A stretch of 64,000 nucleotides of DNA, taken from positions 62,001-126,000 of the forward strand of contig JAULBX010031591.1 of the NCBI GenBank assembly GCA_032358255.1. Reading direction: 5' to 3'. The notes under the pieces are model-generated. The model was not told the DNA's origin. It worked only from the letters and a program-made list of their open reading frames with translations, and ran no database searches. Made by a program: the position numbers and the translations under genes. Each line of letters opens with the position of its first letter. Within the stretch, counting starts at the first letter, position 1. Below, one piece after another: positions 33,981 to 45,491 of this stretch. The stretch is from Heterotrichella gracilis. Its lineage: Eukaryota > Sar > Xanthophyceae > Tribonematales > Xanthonemataceae.

Positions 33981-34774
33981 AAGCTGGGCCGTCCTCCGGG
34001 ACTCTCAACGGTTTACAAAGGTGGCACTTGATCAGCCAGTTGATGGCAACGTCTTAGTTTTCCAGCTGGACACAGAAAAACAGGGGACTCCGAACCATGG
34101 TGGCTGATTTGTATGCTCCCAAGTCCAATGAAGTGATGGACACAACACGGTCGATGTCACGGGGGCGTGATTTATTTACCCTAACCAAAACCCTACACCC
34201 TGCCGTGGCAATAGCCTTTAATGCAGTTCGCACTCACTGCCCCCCAGTGGCTGTACCCAGCTAGCAGCATCATGATACTCTAATGACCCGTGTACAGGGG
34301 TTGCCGCGGCCTTTGACAACGCCGAACTTCCCAAGTGCAGCAGGCTGGCACCATGGGCCTTGCAGCTCCAACCCACAACACAACCCAATATTCACACGGA
34401 ATTTGAACAGCATTTTCACAAGCACTGCACATTGAATCCAGCGTCAGCCCAGGATAGGAGCGCAATGTGGCCACAGCTGCATCACTGGTGGGTTGCTGGC
34501 CGATCATCCCAACCTGAAGTTTGGCAAGCAGCTGCAGCACTTCAAAATATTAACACAGAAAGATGGCCTCAAGTTTGTGCTCCTGCTGTGTTGCTGACCA
34601 CAACCCCGCCCATTAACATATTGTACACCACTCACAGCCCCGAGTGGTATCACAACCGTCTGTAAATGCTGACTGCACTGATGCCCAAGGGAATGCACCA
34701 CAACCAAACGTAAAATTGCCAGCATAAAGCCCCCCCAAATGCTGCCCGCCTGTACCCACAAACTCTGCCCCTCG
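33981..34774. other. Intergenic region, E1 promoter side
   Basis: Contains the E1 upstream region and the 3' flank of the methyltransferase gene. A CCTAACCAAAACCCTACACC telomere-like fragment is at about 34178-34199. No gene is supported. Confidence 0.4.
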
Positions 34775-36143
34775 TCAGCTCTGCAGCCCCCCCTTTGCAC
34801 CGTAGACCGCCCCAGGGATGCGCCCCCCCTTCTCCAGCGCCTCGTTGTCTTCCTGGGGGAGGCCTGTGCCCGTCACCTCGTTACCAACCGTCACCCAGTA
34901 GTCCCGCAGGTTGTTCTTCCGGCCGAAGATCTCGAGGTACTTGCCTGCACCACCACAGGGGTCCAAACAGCTCAGCGCAAAGGCACAAAACCAGAGACAC
35001 ATCTGCTTACATATGTGAGAGTTAAAACTTGTTTACAGGCTTCATGTCTCCCAGTCACTGCCCAAATCCCAATCCTAGGGGAAGAAAGCTGTGAAATGGA
35101 AAGGGTAGCAGCGCACAGGGCGCCCACGGCAAGCACACCCACTTTTGGGCAACAGCTCCTCCACCAGCTGGTAGACCTCCTCTTCACCTGAACCCTAAAC
35201 CCTAAACCCTGAACTGCAACAAGGACTTCACCAACGCCAAGTACAAGCCCAGGGCAAGCAGACCCACCTGTGGGGACCAGCTCCTCCACCAGCTGATAGA
35301 TCTCCTCGGGCTTCTGTGACTGGCCCCTGCGCTCGCTGTAAATGATGTCGCTGCCCACCCCCCGCTTGGTCCCCGGCGGGGTGTTGCCCTTCTTGCCCAC
35401 CAGGCACACCTCCTTGGCGTGTTGCAGGTAGTAGCCGTGGCTCTTGGCCATCCGCCGGTTCACCGTCATCTTGACCCATACAATCTCGTCCACCAGCCTG
35501 TGCAACACACACAGCAGTGGTGATACAACAGCTTTCAAGGGCTGAGTGGAACACAGTGAAGGTTGGAAATGTGTGCAAGGGAGGGAGAGACGTACTCGTA
35601 TCCCCACTTGTCAAACAGGTCCAGGGTGAACTTGTATTTGGCGTTGATGACCCACACAAAGAGGAAGCCGTCCTTCTGGAGCCTGGGGATCGGCAGGTTG
35701 ATGATGTCGTTGTCTGTGAGTTGGCTGTACCCCAGTGCCACGCCCCTGGTTGGGTTTGCGGTTGCAAGCTGCCATGGTGGGTCCATCATTATGACGTCGA
35801 AGGTGACTGTGTTGTACAGCTGCGACCAGTCATAGGTGGTGACGTTGGCGTGGATGGGCACACAGTGCGTCGGCACCTGCCATTCACTGGGGTCTAGGTC
35901 ATCCACTGACCCAACCATGTAGTCCACGCCCTCCACACCGAGGCCATCGTCAGCAGGTCCTGCCTCGCCATCCTCCTCATCCTCATCCCGAACATCGGTG
36001 GGCACTCCTAGCTCCTCTAGCTCCTTTGTTAGGCTCTGGATCTCAGACCGGTGGCCTTCGATCAGCTGTGCAAGGGCGGCATCGTCCAGCTGGTCCCAGT
36101 TGGGTTCCGAGGACGTCGCTGTCTCAGGCCCACCCTCAACCAT
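34775..36143 (-). CDS. Compact MT-A70 adenine methyltransferase, MTA1/AMT1-like (candidate DNA 6mA writer)
   Basis: The ATG at 36143 (MVEGGPETATSSEPNWDQLD) is chosen because the frame further upstream starts only at TTG. Exons 35596-36143, 35268-35497 and 34775-34944 join in phase to 315 residues. The catalytic motif is FDVIMMDPPWQLATANPTRG. GFLFVWVINAKYKFT, then WGYELVDEIVWVK, HGYYLQHAKEVCLVGKKG, IIYSERRGQSQKPEEIYQLV and YLEIFGRKNNLRDYWVTVGN follow. DPPW marks an active MT-A70 enzyme rather than a METTL14-like partner. The protein lacks the long N-terminus and CCCH fingers of METTL3. The DPPWQ...PTRG, INAKYK and NNLRDYWVTVGNE segments fit the ciliate/algal MTA1 class of DNA N6-adenine methyltransferases better than METTL3. 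The N-terminal region is acidic with a short predicted coiled coil (about residues 25-45). METTL3-type mRNA methylation remains the alternative. Confidence 0.8.
35118..35320. repeat. Duplicated exon end in the MT-A70 gene with CCCTAAA spacer
   Basis: About 70 nt around the exon-2 donor (35249-35320, encoding PEEIYQLVEELVPTG) has a diverged copy at 35118-35188 (EEEVYQLVEELLPKSG). AACCCTAAACCCTAAACCCT lies between them at about 35190-35209. The extra copy keeps a GC-rich donor-like edge and is still partly open. Confidence 0.85.
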
Positions 36144-36835
36144 CGCGGTCCCCTTTCGCTCACTGAGGCGTGGCAACCAACACAGATAAGCAGAGTTGTT
36201 AGAGTGTGCTTGCAGCAGTGCTTGTAACAGGCAGTCGGTTCGGCAAACCTGTCTCGCAGCAATGGAAGAATTGTATATGCATGCACCTGTTCAAATTTAA
36301 ACCCTGGTCGTATTCGGAACCCTAGGGTTTGTTCAGTCCGAGGGCCAAAACACTGGCAACAGGTGACGTTATGTTAAACGAGAAGAGGTTGGGAGAAACC
36401 CCTCCAACTTGCATCAAGCTGCCCAATTCGAAACCTTGCAGGCTGCAGTAAGAGTTCAGTAAACGGATAGTAAATACATCCGATTGAATCGGATATGAGC
36501 GTCCAACCAAGACGATGGCCAACTTGAAGTGGAAATTGTATGCCTAGACATCTTGGTACATGGGATAGCAGCTACTATGAAAACTTCAGATAGCATGCTG
36601 TAGATAACTTACTGTGTGAGTAAACTGTACAGGAAAAGGATGCGCTCTGCACAAGCTAGGCAAAGTCTGATGGTAAAAGAAAGCTACTGATTGTAGCGAG
36701 CTGCACATATCAAGCCAGCAAGAGCAGTTTTTTGACGCCCATTCTAGAATGCAAACACTCGAAGCAGGTAAACGCCACCCCCCCACATGCGCATGCTGCC
36801 TTCCATCTGCCATCGCACTGGCAGCCAGGCACCCC
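36144..36835. other. Intergenic region, methyltransferase promoter side
   Basis: Lies between two minus-strand genes. It is AT-richer than its surroundings and has no supported ORF or repeat. Confidence 0.4.
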
Positions 36836-39559
36836 TCACAAACTGCCCAACACTGTTGCGCTGGGGAGCTCCGGGCTGTGGCCATTAGCCCTGTCAGGCA
36901 TTGACCCGCCGCCAGCACCCGGCTGGGTCCACGGCATCAGCACGTTCTGGATGGCGGTCATGAAGTCCAGCGGGTTGTCTGCAGCTGACTCTGCATCCGC
37001 CTTGGCCGCAGCAGCTATGGCATGCCTCAAAAGGCTGTTGACATGCTTGTGCAGCTGCGCATTCTGAGCCAGCACACTGCCAAACATGGTCTGCACAGCC
37101 GCAGCTTCTGGACTCATACCCGACCCAGTGGCCCCATCGCCTGCTGCACCGACCTCAGAGAGCATGCGCGCCTGCGCCAGCAGGCAGTCGATGCGGTTGT
37201 CACTAGTCTCAACCAGGGCGATGGCCTCGTCGCCTGGGGGGAGCTCCGAGTTCCCCTCCAGCATGGCCTCGACGCTGCACTCCGACAGGCCGCGCATCAG
37301 CGCTGCCACCTCTGCCATGAGCTCCTTGTGGAGCGGGGCCTTGGGCTGCTGCATCTGCGCCTCCATGGCCTGCATCTGCGCCTTTTGCTCAGCCACCTGC
37401 TTCCTCAATTGCTTCACTTCCTTGGCAAGGACCTGCATGGCATCGAGTAGTTATTGATCATAAGTACAATACTTGCGGACCTGCATGCCATCAATTGCCA
37501 TGGCTCTGGTTCGTTATGGCAAATCACAGTGCAATGCCGGCTTCAGCAACCAGGCAGACCGCAATGCATGAGTTTGCTTTGCATGACGCAAAGCTGTAAC
37601 CTGCAACACCATGGCATGCACGGGCTGCACCACATTGAAGGCCCTAGCTCATCCACTCCACACACCTTGAGGTCTGACTTGTACTTGGCTTCAGCAGCGA
37701 CCTTGTCCGCCTTGCTGCCATCCACCGCCGCCTGGCCCTCCGCCAGCTGTTGCCGCAGCTGCTCCACCTGGTCCTGCAGCTCCGCTTTCTCCCGTGCAGC
37801 GCCTTCCGACTGGTCCGCACCGCAGGCACTGGAGTGCTCCTGGAGCTGCATGAGCTGCGCTTTCAAGGCAGCAGCCTGCTGGCGCTCCAGGGCCAGCTCC
37901 TCGGCCAGCACGCGGTTATTCTCCTGCTCCTCTTTCAACAGCTCCCCCGACGCATCCCCTGTGCCTGGCAGACATTGCACGCGTGTCAGCACACCGCGGG
38001 TGCATTTTGCAGGTGAAATGCACATAAAGCATGTGTGGATGCACATGCAGGTGTGCAGCCTGTCCTTGACAAGGCGCGTTGATAATTTTTTATTGATCTC
38101 AACCCATACCCATACCCATGCCCATGCACTGCTACCGTAAGTGTTCCCAAAGCCAGTATGCAATGGTCGTCCCAAGGACACAGCGCATGAGCGTTCACCT
38201 ATGCACTGCTATCATAACATGCTCCAAGATAGGGGCATGCAATGGGGTTTGAAGGTGGAGCGCATGAGCGAATTCACCTTGTGTTAGGCTGCTGACCCGC
38301 GCCTCCAGCTCCTTTATTTGGTGGAACAGCTCCTGCTTCACAGCCTGGTCCGTCCGAATGACCTCAATGCTGTCCGCAAGGTCCGACCCAACCGTCTGCA
38401 ACTGCTCCTTCAGCCTCTCAATCTGCTTGTTGACCGTCCCCCGCTGCTCTACCCGCAGGGCCAAGCGGGTGGCTGGAGGGGTGGTCCGACCGGACGCAGC
38501 CGCGCCATCGCTGTGCGGCGACAAGCGGGCACTGGTGGCTTCTGGGTGGGGCCGCGACGAGGCGGTGGAAGGGTCATGGGCTGCGCTTGCGGCGTAGGAG
38601 GTGGATTCGCTGTCGCTGTCGCCCTCCAGGAGGCTGTTTGAGGGGCGCAGCTGGTCGCTGAGGGATGCGGAGTCGGTGAACGGGTGGTCATCGGGTGTCA
38701 GGTGGCCGCTGGCGCCTGTGGGTCTGCTCCGATGCCTGGAGCAGGACGTATTGGTTAGGGTTTAGGGTTCGCAAGAACCGCCACAATTGGTGAGCGGGTC
38801 CACGTGCAAAAAGGCGCCGACTTTATGGAGTTGCACGGCAGAGGGAATGTAGGTTGTGGATATGAAATTTATTATACCTCTGCACCAGCCGCGCTGCGTC
38901 TGAGAGCTCCAGGAAGTTGTTGAGCATCCTGGACTTGGCCACGTCCGGGTCGCTGATGAGCAGCCACAGCCACTGCTCAAGCTCCTTGCGCCGCTGCTCT
39001 ATCAGCTCTGGCCGCTTGTTCACCCCCAGCAGCAGCCGCTTGGGCGGCAGCTCCTTGCCCAGCATCTTGCGTGGCCCAACCTCCTCTTTCAGCTGTTCAG
39101 CAGGTTTACAAGGAGGTTACCACGGGAACGGCTGGGCTTGCCAAGGTTGCACAGCAAGCAGGCAATCAGCAGCAGTGAAACATGCTGCATCGGTTGACAG
39201 CTGTGTTGAGGGAGGTTGCAACTTACCCGGCCGAACAGTTTGCTGAAGTGGCTGTACCTCCGCAAGACACTCCGGCTCTTTGGGTTGCCCTGTCCATCTG
39301 GTGGTTGCACCTTCACCTCCACTCTATAGAACTGCAAAAACAAAGTTCTGGGGTGCACATCACGCGCAAAAAGCTGCCTCAAGTTATGGCTGGATTGAGT
39401 GTCTGGGTGACCCAAGTGTCACTTGGTACATGCCCAGCAGATGGCAGACAGTCCAGCAGTCCAAGTTGAGTGCACCAGGCAGCGTACCACAGCAGTCTCT
39501 TCAAGTGTTAGTTGGGCTTGCGTCCAAGAAGGTATTGTTACGCTGAACTGCCAGCCCAT
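36836..39559 (-). CDS. PX-domain coiled-coil protein, EREX-like
   Basis: The likely start is the ATG at 39559 (MGWQFSVTIPSWTQAQLTLE), whose GW-x-VTIPSW motif also precedes the PX domain in plant EREX proteins. The next exon (about 39225-39329) gives FYRVEVKVQPPDGQGNPKSR, then SVLRRYSHFSKLFGR. The exon at about 38880-39085 gives LPPKRLLLGVNKRPELIEQR and FLELSDAARLVQR. Together these form a PX phosphoinositide-binding domain. After a Ser-rich linker come long coiled coils (about 38280-38500, 37665-37965 and 37250-37438) and a C-terminal helical region ending at 36836. Arabidopsis EREX binds RAB5 GTPases and acts in endosomal/vacuolar traffic; the same role here is inferred. An upstream exon is possible. 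Confidence 0.75.
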
Positions 39560-40796
39560 CCTGGCAGGGTATGCTGGTTTGTCCGTGGTTGGAATGGATG
39601 TTACCCCTTGTGTAGCTAAGACACTGCCGCACAAAAATGCGCGACTTGCGATATGTTTGTAACAAGTTAAACGGTATGGTGAGGAACGTAGGTCAGCCCA
39701 CACCTGCTGTGGAGCAATCACAATGCATGCATGTGCACGGTTAAGAGGGCAACCCAGCAGGGGAGCAGATACAACATATAGCAGTCGGGGTCCAATTAAG
39801 TAAAGCAAACTCAACAGCCGAACAGGCTTGCACGGGAGGTAAGGCCCAAATGGGACAGCATGCACGTTTTTGAACGGGTGCCTAATTTCAGTGAGTGACC
39901 GACCAATAATGCCTGTATTTGTGAAGACCAGTCTCTACACCACAATTGAAGCGAACTTGTGGTTGGCGCACTCACGGTGTGCGGCTATTAACGTACGCAT
40001 GTTTGTAAACATGCTGCTTATAAAAAGGCATTTAAAGACAATATGTTTACATTAACGGTTGGGGTGGTCACTTGCCCCGAATGTGGTACCAAACAATTTG
40101 GTTTGAGGACCCACATTCACCCTTCAGCAGCCCAGATTGCGTTCACAGGCTCTGGATAGTTGCAGTTCCATAGCCGACGTGAGCGGCTTCTCCTTTGGTT
40201 TCCAAAATTAGCAGCACTGGCATCTCCACATGTTAACATGCCCTACCAATCTCCAGCTCATTCCGCACTGAGTGCCCAGTATACAATGCAACAGCTGGTT
40301 GCTGGAACCACGGTAGGTCATGTGCTTTATTTCGTGAACATGCCTGCAGTTTGCAACCCAATTTTGAAGACACGCGGTGACATTTCAAGTTTGCTGGTTA
40401 CACTAGCGGACTGGTCTAATTCAAGCAGCAACTCCCTACTGAACACACTCTATTGTGCGCAGTACCAATTCTAACGTGTTCATTCAATCGATAGCTATTT
40501 GTACATCAAGGCCTTGACGGCCGTCGCAAACCGCATGCACAACGGTCAAAACCCTGCAGACAATCTAAGCACTGCCTACAGGTTCCTACTCAAAACTGTT
40601 TGTGTTGAGGACAACACTAACTACCTTGCAGCACAGCTGCACAACCCTCCCCCTCCCCTTGTCCCCATCGGCTCCAAATACCCCGTTGAGGGATCGCTTC
40701 CCTTGAGTAGCATTACGCCAGTGGCACGTCCCCACACACCCAACATGCCACGCGCCATGCTGTCCACACCATCAGCCCTGCTGCCTCTGCTGCACC
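39560..40796. other. Intergenic region, EREX-like promoter side and MFP 3' flank
   Basis: Two + frames of about 100-125 codons (40160-40474 and 40499-40879) have no recognisable domain, and the second overlaps the MFP coding exon in antisense. Nothing is supported. Confidence 0.4.
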
Positions 40797-43700
40797 TCAC
40801 AGCTTGGACGATGCCCCCACGCCCGCGCTCAGCTTGGTCCCGCTGCGCGCAGCGTCCACCAGGTACTGGCATGGCTTGAAGAAGCCGGACAGGCCAGCTG
40901 GCTCAAACTGCTTAGACAGCTGTTGGAGCTTGTCGTGGATGTACTTGGCGCCCACCAGGTCAGCCCAGAAGATGAGCCCACCCCTGCACACCCAGTGTTG
41001 TAATTGGTTGACGTGCAGCACAACTGTTGAGAGGTACAAGTGGGCGCCATTGAATGCAGGCCACGGAATGCTGGAATGCTGTGCGACCTTGCAGCAAGGA
41101 TGGCTTGCGATCCCGCGCCCACCAAAAGCAACTAACCCCATACAGGATGAGGTGGCGCAATCAATAGCGACAGACCCTAAGTTGAAATAATCACTTTTAA
41201 GAAAACTATCTGTCCGGATGTGTATAAAAGGTGGATGGCGGTATGGCAGTACCTGTAGGCTGGGAATCCCATTGCCAGCACCGACGCCACATCCAGGTCA
41301 GCAGGCTTCTCCACAATGCCCTCCGCAATCACACGGCACCCCTCGTTCACCACGGGGAAGAAGATGAACTCCACAATGTCCTGTGGAGACATCCTGGGCG
41401 GAGCAGAGAGGAAATGGAGATTAAAACATAAATATTAATAACGACTATCCCTGCCACGACTCTAACATGCAAAACCGACAAAAGAGCAATTGCAAGAGCG
41501 GCAATGCCCATGGCTCCTCCCCCAAGGGTCAGAATATCACATGCGCATACATCAGCACATACTGCAGGGGAGATGTGCACCGCACTTGTCGGCAGCCAAG
41601 GAACATCCACAATCAACCTAGCAAGTACCTCGGTGGCGGCGTGTTCTCCTTCATCAGCCCCGCGCCCTTGCGTGACTCCTGCAGCAGCGGCGCCAGCTCA
41701 GCATCTGGGGACATCTTCCTCCTGTTGTCGTACTTGTAGAACCCCTTGCCGGTCTTCTCGCCCAGGCGCTTGGTCTGGTTGAGCAGCAGGATGATGCGCG
41801 CGGCGTACACGCGCTCGGGGAAAGACTCCCGGAAGTTCTGGCCCACGTGAAGGCCCACGTCTGACCCCACGAGGTCGTTCAGCCTGCGGCATGCGGTGTG
41901 CAGCGTATGTCAGGTGTGCCATGCATGGAGGTCACACAGTACGATTGCTGATGTTATCATTTACGTGAACAGGGCGCAATAGCAATCCCCATCCTCAATC
42001 TAACCCGCCAATAGCATGCTCAAGGCGCAGTAGGTTCCAGGTGGGTACTGGAATGCATACATTGGGGAGGCAATGGATAACCTCTGAGCAAAACTACACA
42101 TGGATGGTGGATTTCAGCCCTGAGTGGGACACTGTCCATGCACCTCTTGTTCATCACTTGCCTGAAGGGCCCCATTGGCATGCCAAATCCAGCAATGACC
42201 TTGTCCACCATGAGAGGCTCCAGCCCCATGTCAGCCAGGATGCATGCCGCCATGGTGTAGGGGAAGAACACGCGATTCACCGCAAAGCCAGTGCAGTTGC
42301 CCACCACCACCGGCGTCTTCTTGATCTTGGAGCCGTACTCGATGGAGTCAAGGATAACCTGGAGGGATTGGCCAGACACTGATCATGCTTGCCACGAGTG
42401 CTCACCTCGTATGTTCATGTGTGCTGGCATGGCATGAATGGATGAAAGGCACGGGCTCATCTGCCAAGCGATGCCATCAATTGTACCCCGCTCCTCCTCC
42501 TGTGGACGTGCACCCCGTCACACCATACCTTGTGGCGGCACCAACCTCGCATTGCACTTGCACTTCCCTGTCATGCACCCCACATGCTCCGATCCATACC
42601 CAACCCATACCTGTGGGGAGGTTGACGCGGTTCTCACAATCTCCAGCAGGGGCATGATGTGCGCGGGGCTGAAGAAGTGGTTGCCGATGATGCGGTCCTG
42701 GCTGCGGGTGTTCTTCCCAATCAGGTCGATGTCAATGGTGGAGGTGTTGCTGGACAGGATGCAGTCGGGCCTGCACACGCGCTCCAGCTCTGCAAAGATC
42801 TTCTGCTTCAAGGGCACATCCTCGATCACCGCCTCGATGACCATGTCCACTGTTTCAAAGCCCTCGTAGGCTATGGTGCCCTTGACGAGGGACATGGCCT
42901 TCTCCGCTGCCTGCTGGCTCATCCTGCCCTTCTTCACCCGGCTGGCCAGGTTGCCCTTGATCCGGTCCATGCCGCCCTGCATTAGGGTGTTTAGGGTTTA
43001 GGGTTGGAAGGTGCAACCATGGGTGGGTAAGGTTTGATGCAGTTTCAGACCTATGTAGCATGGATGCACACAGGAACCTGCCAATTTTCCATCCCCCATT
43101 TTACTTCATGCATCCCTGTCCTTCTGCACAGCATGTAAAAGCAAGTGTGGTTGCTCAGCCCCGCAAAAAGCGTCCCTCGCGTCCAATTTACCTGCAGGAA
43201 CTTCTCATTGACCTCCTTGAGGACGACCTCAATCCCCACAAGGATGGAGGCGGTGGCTATGCCCGAGCCCATGAGGCCCCCGCCCAGCACCGCCACGCGC
43301 TTGATGGGGCGGGGCTTGAGGCCCTTGTCGGTCACGCCCTTGACCTTCTTGGTTTGCCGCTGCGCCAGGAACATGTGCACCAGGGCCTTGTGGGTGTCCA
43401 GGCTGGCCGCCGCCTTGAAGGCCTCGATCTCCTGCGTGTGCAACACATACACCGCTAAGCATGTGGATAAATACTCAGTTCTTGGTAAAAAAAGACTTGA
43501 ACACTCAAAAACCGGAAAAATGGCAAGTTATCCCCCATCCACAATAATTAATTTTACAGATAATTGTATTTTTAAAAAAAAGAAAGGAAGCTGGTGGGGC
43601 ACGCAACGGGGGGATTCCAGCCCAGTCTGTGAAGAATGTGTAGCCGATGGGTACCTTCTGCAAGCCTGCGGCCCCTCCGTGCTCCACGCCTGTCTGGATG

Positions 43701-44531
43701 GCATCCAGGCAGAATAAGGGGTGCTGCAGGTGTGGAGCCCGCTTCTTGGTCTGCGCCCTTGCAAAGTCCAGAACTGCCAGGGCCTCGTTCAGGGGCTCAA
43801 TCCTGTCAGTCCTGAACAGAGAATACATCCTTGGGCGCCTCCCCTCTGCGATATCCAGCGCCAGCTGCTTTGCTGCTGGTAGTAGGTGTGAGCTGGGGAT
43901 GACATCCTCCACCAGCCCCAGCTCCTTGGCCTCCTTGTCCTTGATAGGCTTTGAGGTGAGCATCATGGTGACTGCCTTTTGGAGCCCAACCAGCCTGGGG
44001 AGGCGTTGGGTGCCTCCAAAGCCGGGCAGGATCCCCAGGGACAGCTCTGGCAGGCCAAAGTTGGTGCCTGGGCTGCAGACACGTGCTGCACATGCGATGG
44101 CCAGCTCACAGCCACCACCCAGGGCGAGGTCCTCAACTGCAGCCACCACGGGCTTGGGACCGGACTCCACCAGCTGGCAGAAGGCTTCATTCGCTTGTTG
44201 GCTCACGTTACCACCGCCAGACTGCTTGGCAAACTCGTTGATGTCGAACCCGGCGCTGAACCTGCCCTTGGCACCGATGATAACGACAGCCTTCACGTCA
44301 GCTTTAGCGTGGGCCTCCCTCAGGTGGTCAGAGAGAGATTGGAGCACTGCAACGGGTGGAAGCAATCCGATTTGTCAGGATGATGGAAGGGTAAAGCCTC
44401 CGATGCATCAGCAGCAGGCATCGTACGACAGGCAGCAACGCTTCACCTGCAGGAGCCAGAGCGTTCACTGGCGGGTTCACCAGTGTGATAACGGCCACGC
44501 CATCGCGGCCAACGTCCATCGCTGTCGCCAT
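40797..44531 (-). CDS. MFP: Peroxisomal multifunctional beta-oxidation protein (enoyl-CoA hydratase / 3-hydroxyacyl-CoA dehydrogenase)
   Basis: This enzyme hydrates 2-trans-enoyl-CoA and oxidises the L-3-hydroxyacyl-CoA with NAD in peroxisomal beta-oxidation. The ATG at 44531 gives MATAMDVGRDGVAVITLVNP. The hydratase domain shows GRFSAGFDINEFAKQ, then DLALGGGCELAIACAARV and FGLPELSLGILPGFGGTQRL, where the two catalytic Glu positions fall. The NAD fold is KRVAVLGGGLMGSGIATASI. SSNTSTIDIDLIG, then GNHFFSPAHIMPLLEIV (catalytic His) and VVVGNCTGFAVNRVFFPY complete the dehydrogenase, followed by the paired C-terminal domains. Eight exons sum to about 720 residues, the usual plant MFP size. The protein ends GASSKL-stop, a canonical PTS1 peroxisomal targeting signal. 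Confidence 0.95.
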
Positions 44532-45491
44532 GCTGCCACGGAACTATCAAAACTGTGTCTTTTGTTGCAAGGTTGCAACGTGCATTGGCTGTTTTGTGGG
44601 CCAAAGAGCAAAGCTGCCGTCTTATATGACTGATCACGGGTTTCGGAGAGAAGGTTTCGAGACATTGCCTCCACGTCAGCAATGCATGCCAGGTGGCAAG
44701 CTGTGAGTGCTCCCATCAGATTGAGCTGCACTTGAACCCTTGGCAAGGGCCTTGGTCATGGTCATCAGCTTGAGATAGTATGGCAGCAAACGGCACTTTG
44801 CACTTCATAGGCAGCCAGGCCTGTTGCCTACTAGGCGTGCCTGATGGCTCACCAGACAGATACACCATGATGACCTTAGTGTTCAACGAGCAATTCGAAG
44901 AAATTACACTATGTGGCACAATCTGCTGCTGTTGACAGTGTGCACATACGACAGAAGAAATTACTGTTTAATAGGCAGTACCTCTCAGTCATCCCACAGT
45001 ATATATTAGGAATAAAACAAAGGCCAAATCAGGGTTGGCAAGCAAAACGCAGAAACCACTCGGCTGTCAGGGGACCGCACTGAAAATGGAAAGTCTAACC
45101 ACTCAACCACCTGTTGTCATCAAACTCTTTGTCAGGGAGGAAAATCGTCAATGCCAAGATGGCTGCCAGCGCGTTGATGCAGTTCACGAGAATCATTGGC
45201 ACACAACAACCATCAAGGACACTATCGTCAGAAGAAAAACTGCTGTTTGTTTGTCTGTAGCGCACGGAGTTTCTGCCACCAACTTGGTGCACGTGGTCCT
45301 GGGGTACCCCACATGGTGGGCCACCCTAATTACGCCAATGTATTGGGCCAATCAGCATCCAGAATGCGGCTCACCGCCCCTGGTGACATGCATTTCTGCC
45401 ATGTGCAAGAACCCCCTCGCACCGCTGATCACAAAGGGTGTCAAGCAGCTGATCACCCACTTGATCACTCACATAGCACCCAGCCGATCAC
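44532..45491. other. Intergenic region, MFP promoter side
   Basis: Lies between two minus-strand genes. Several unsupported + ORFs occur (for example 45035-45499). No clear promoter motif. Confidence 0.4.

Noticed and set aside
34775-36143. Call as METTL14-like m6A partner
   Set aside because: The catalytic motif is DPPW, not the EPPL-type of METTL14.
40160-40474. 104-codon plus-strand open frame
   Set aside because: No domain, no matching exons, intergenic composition.
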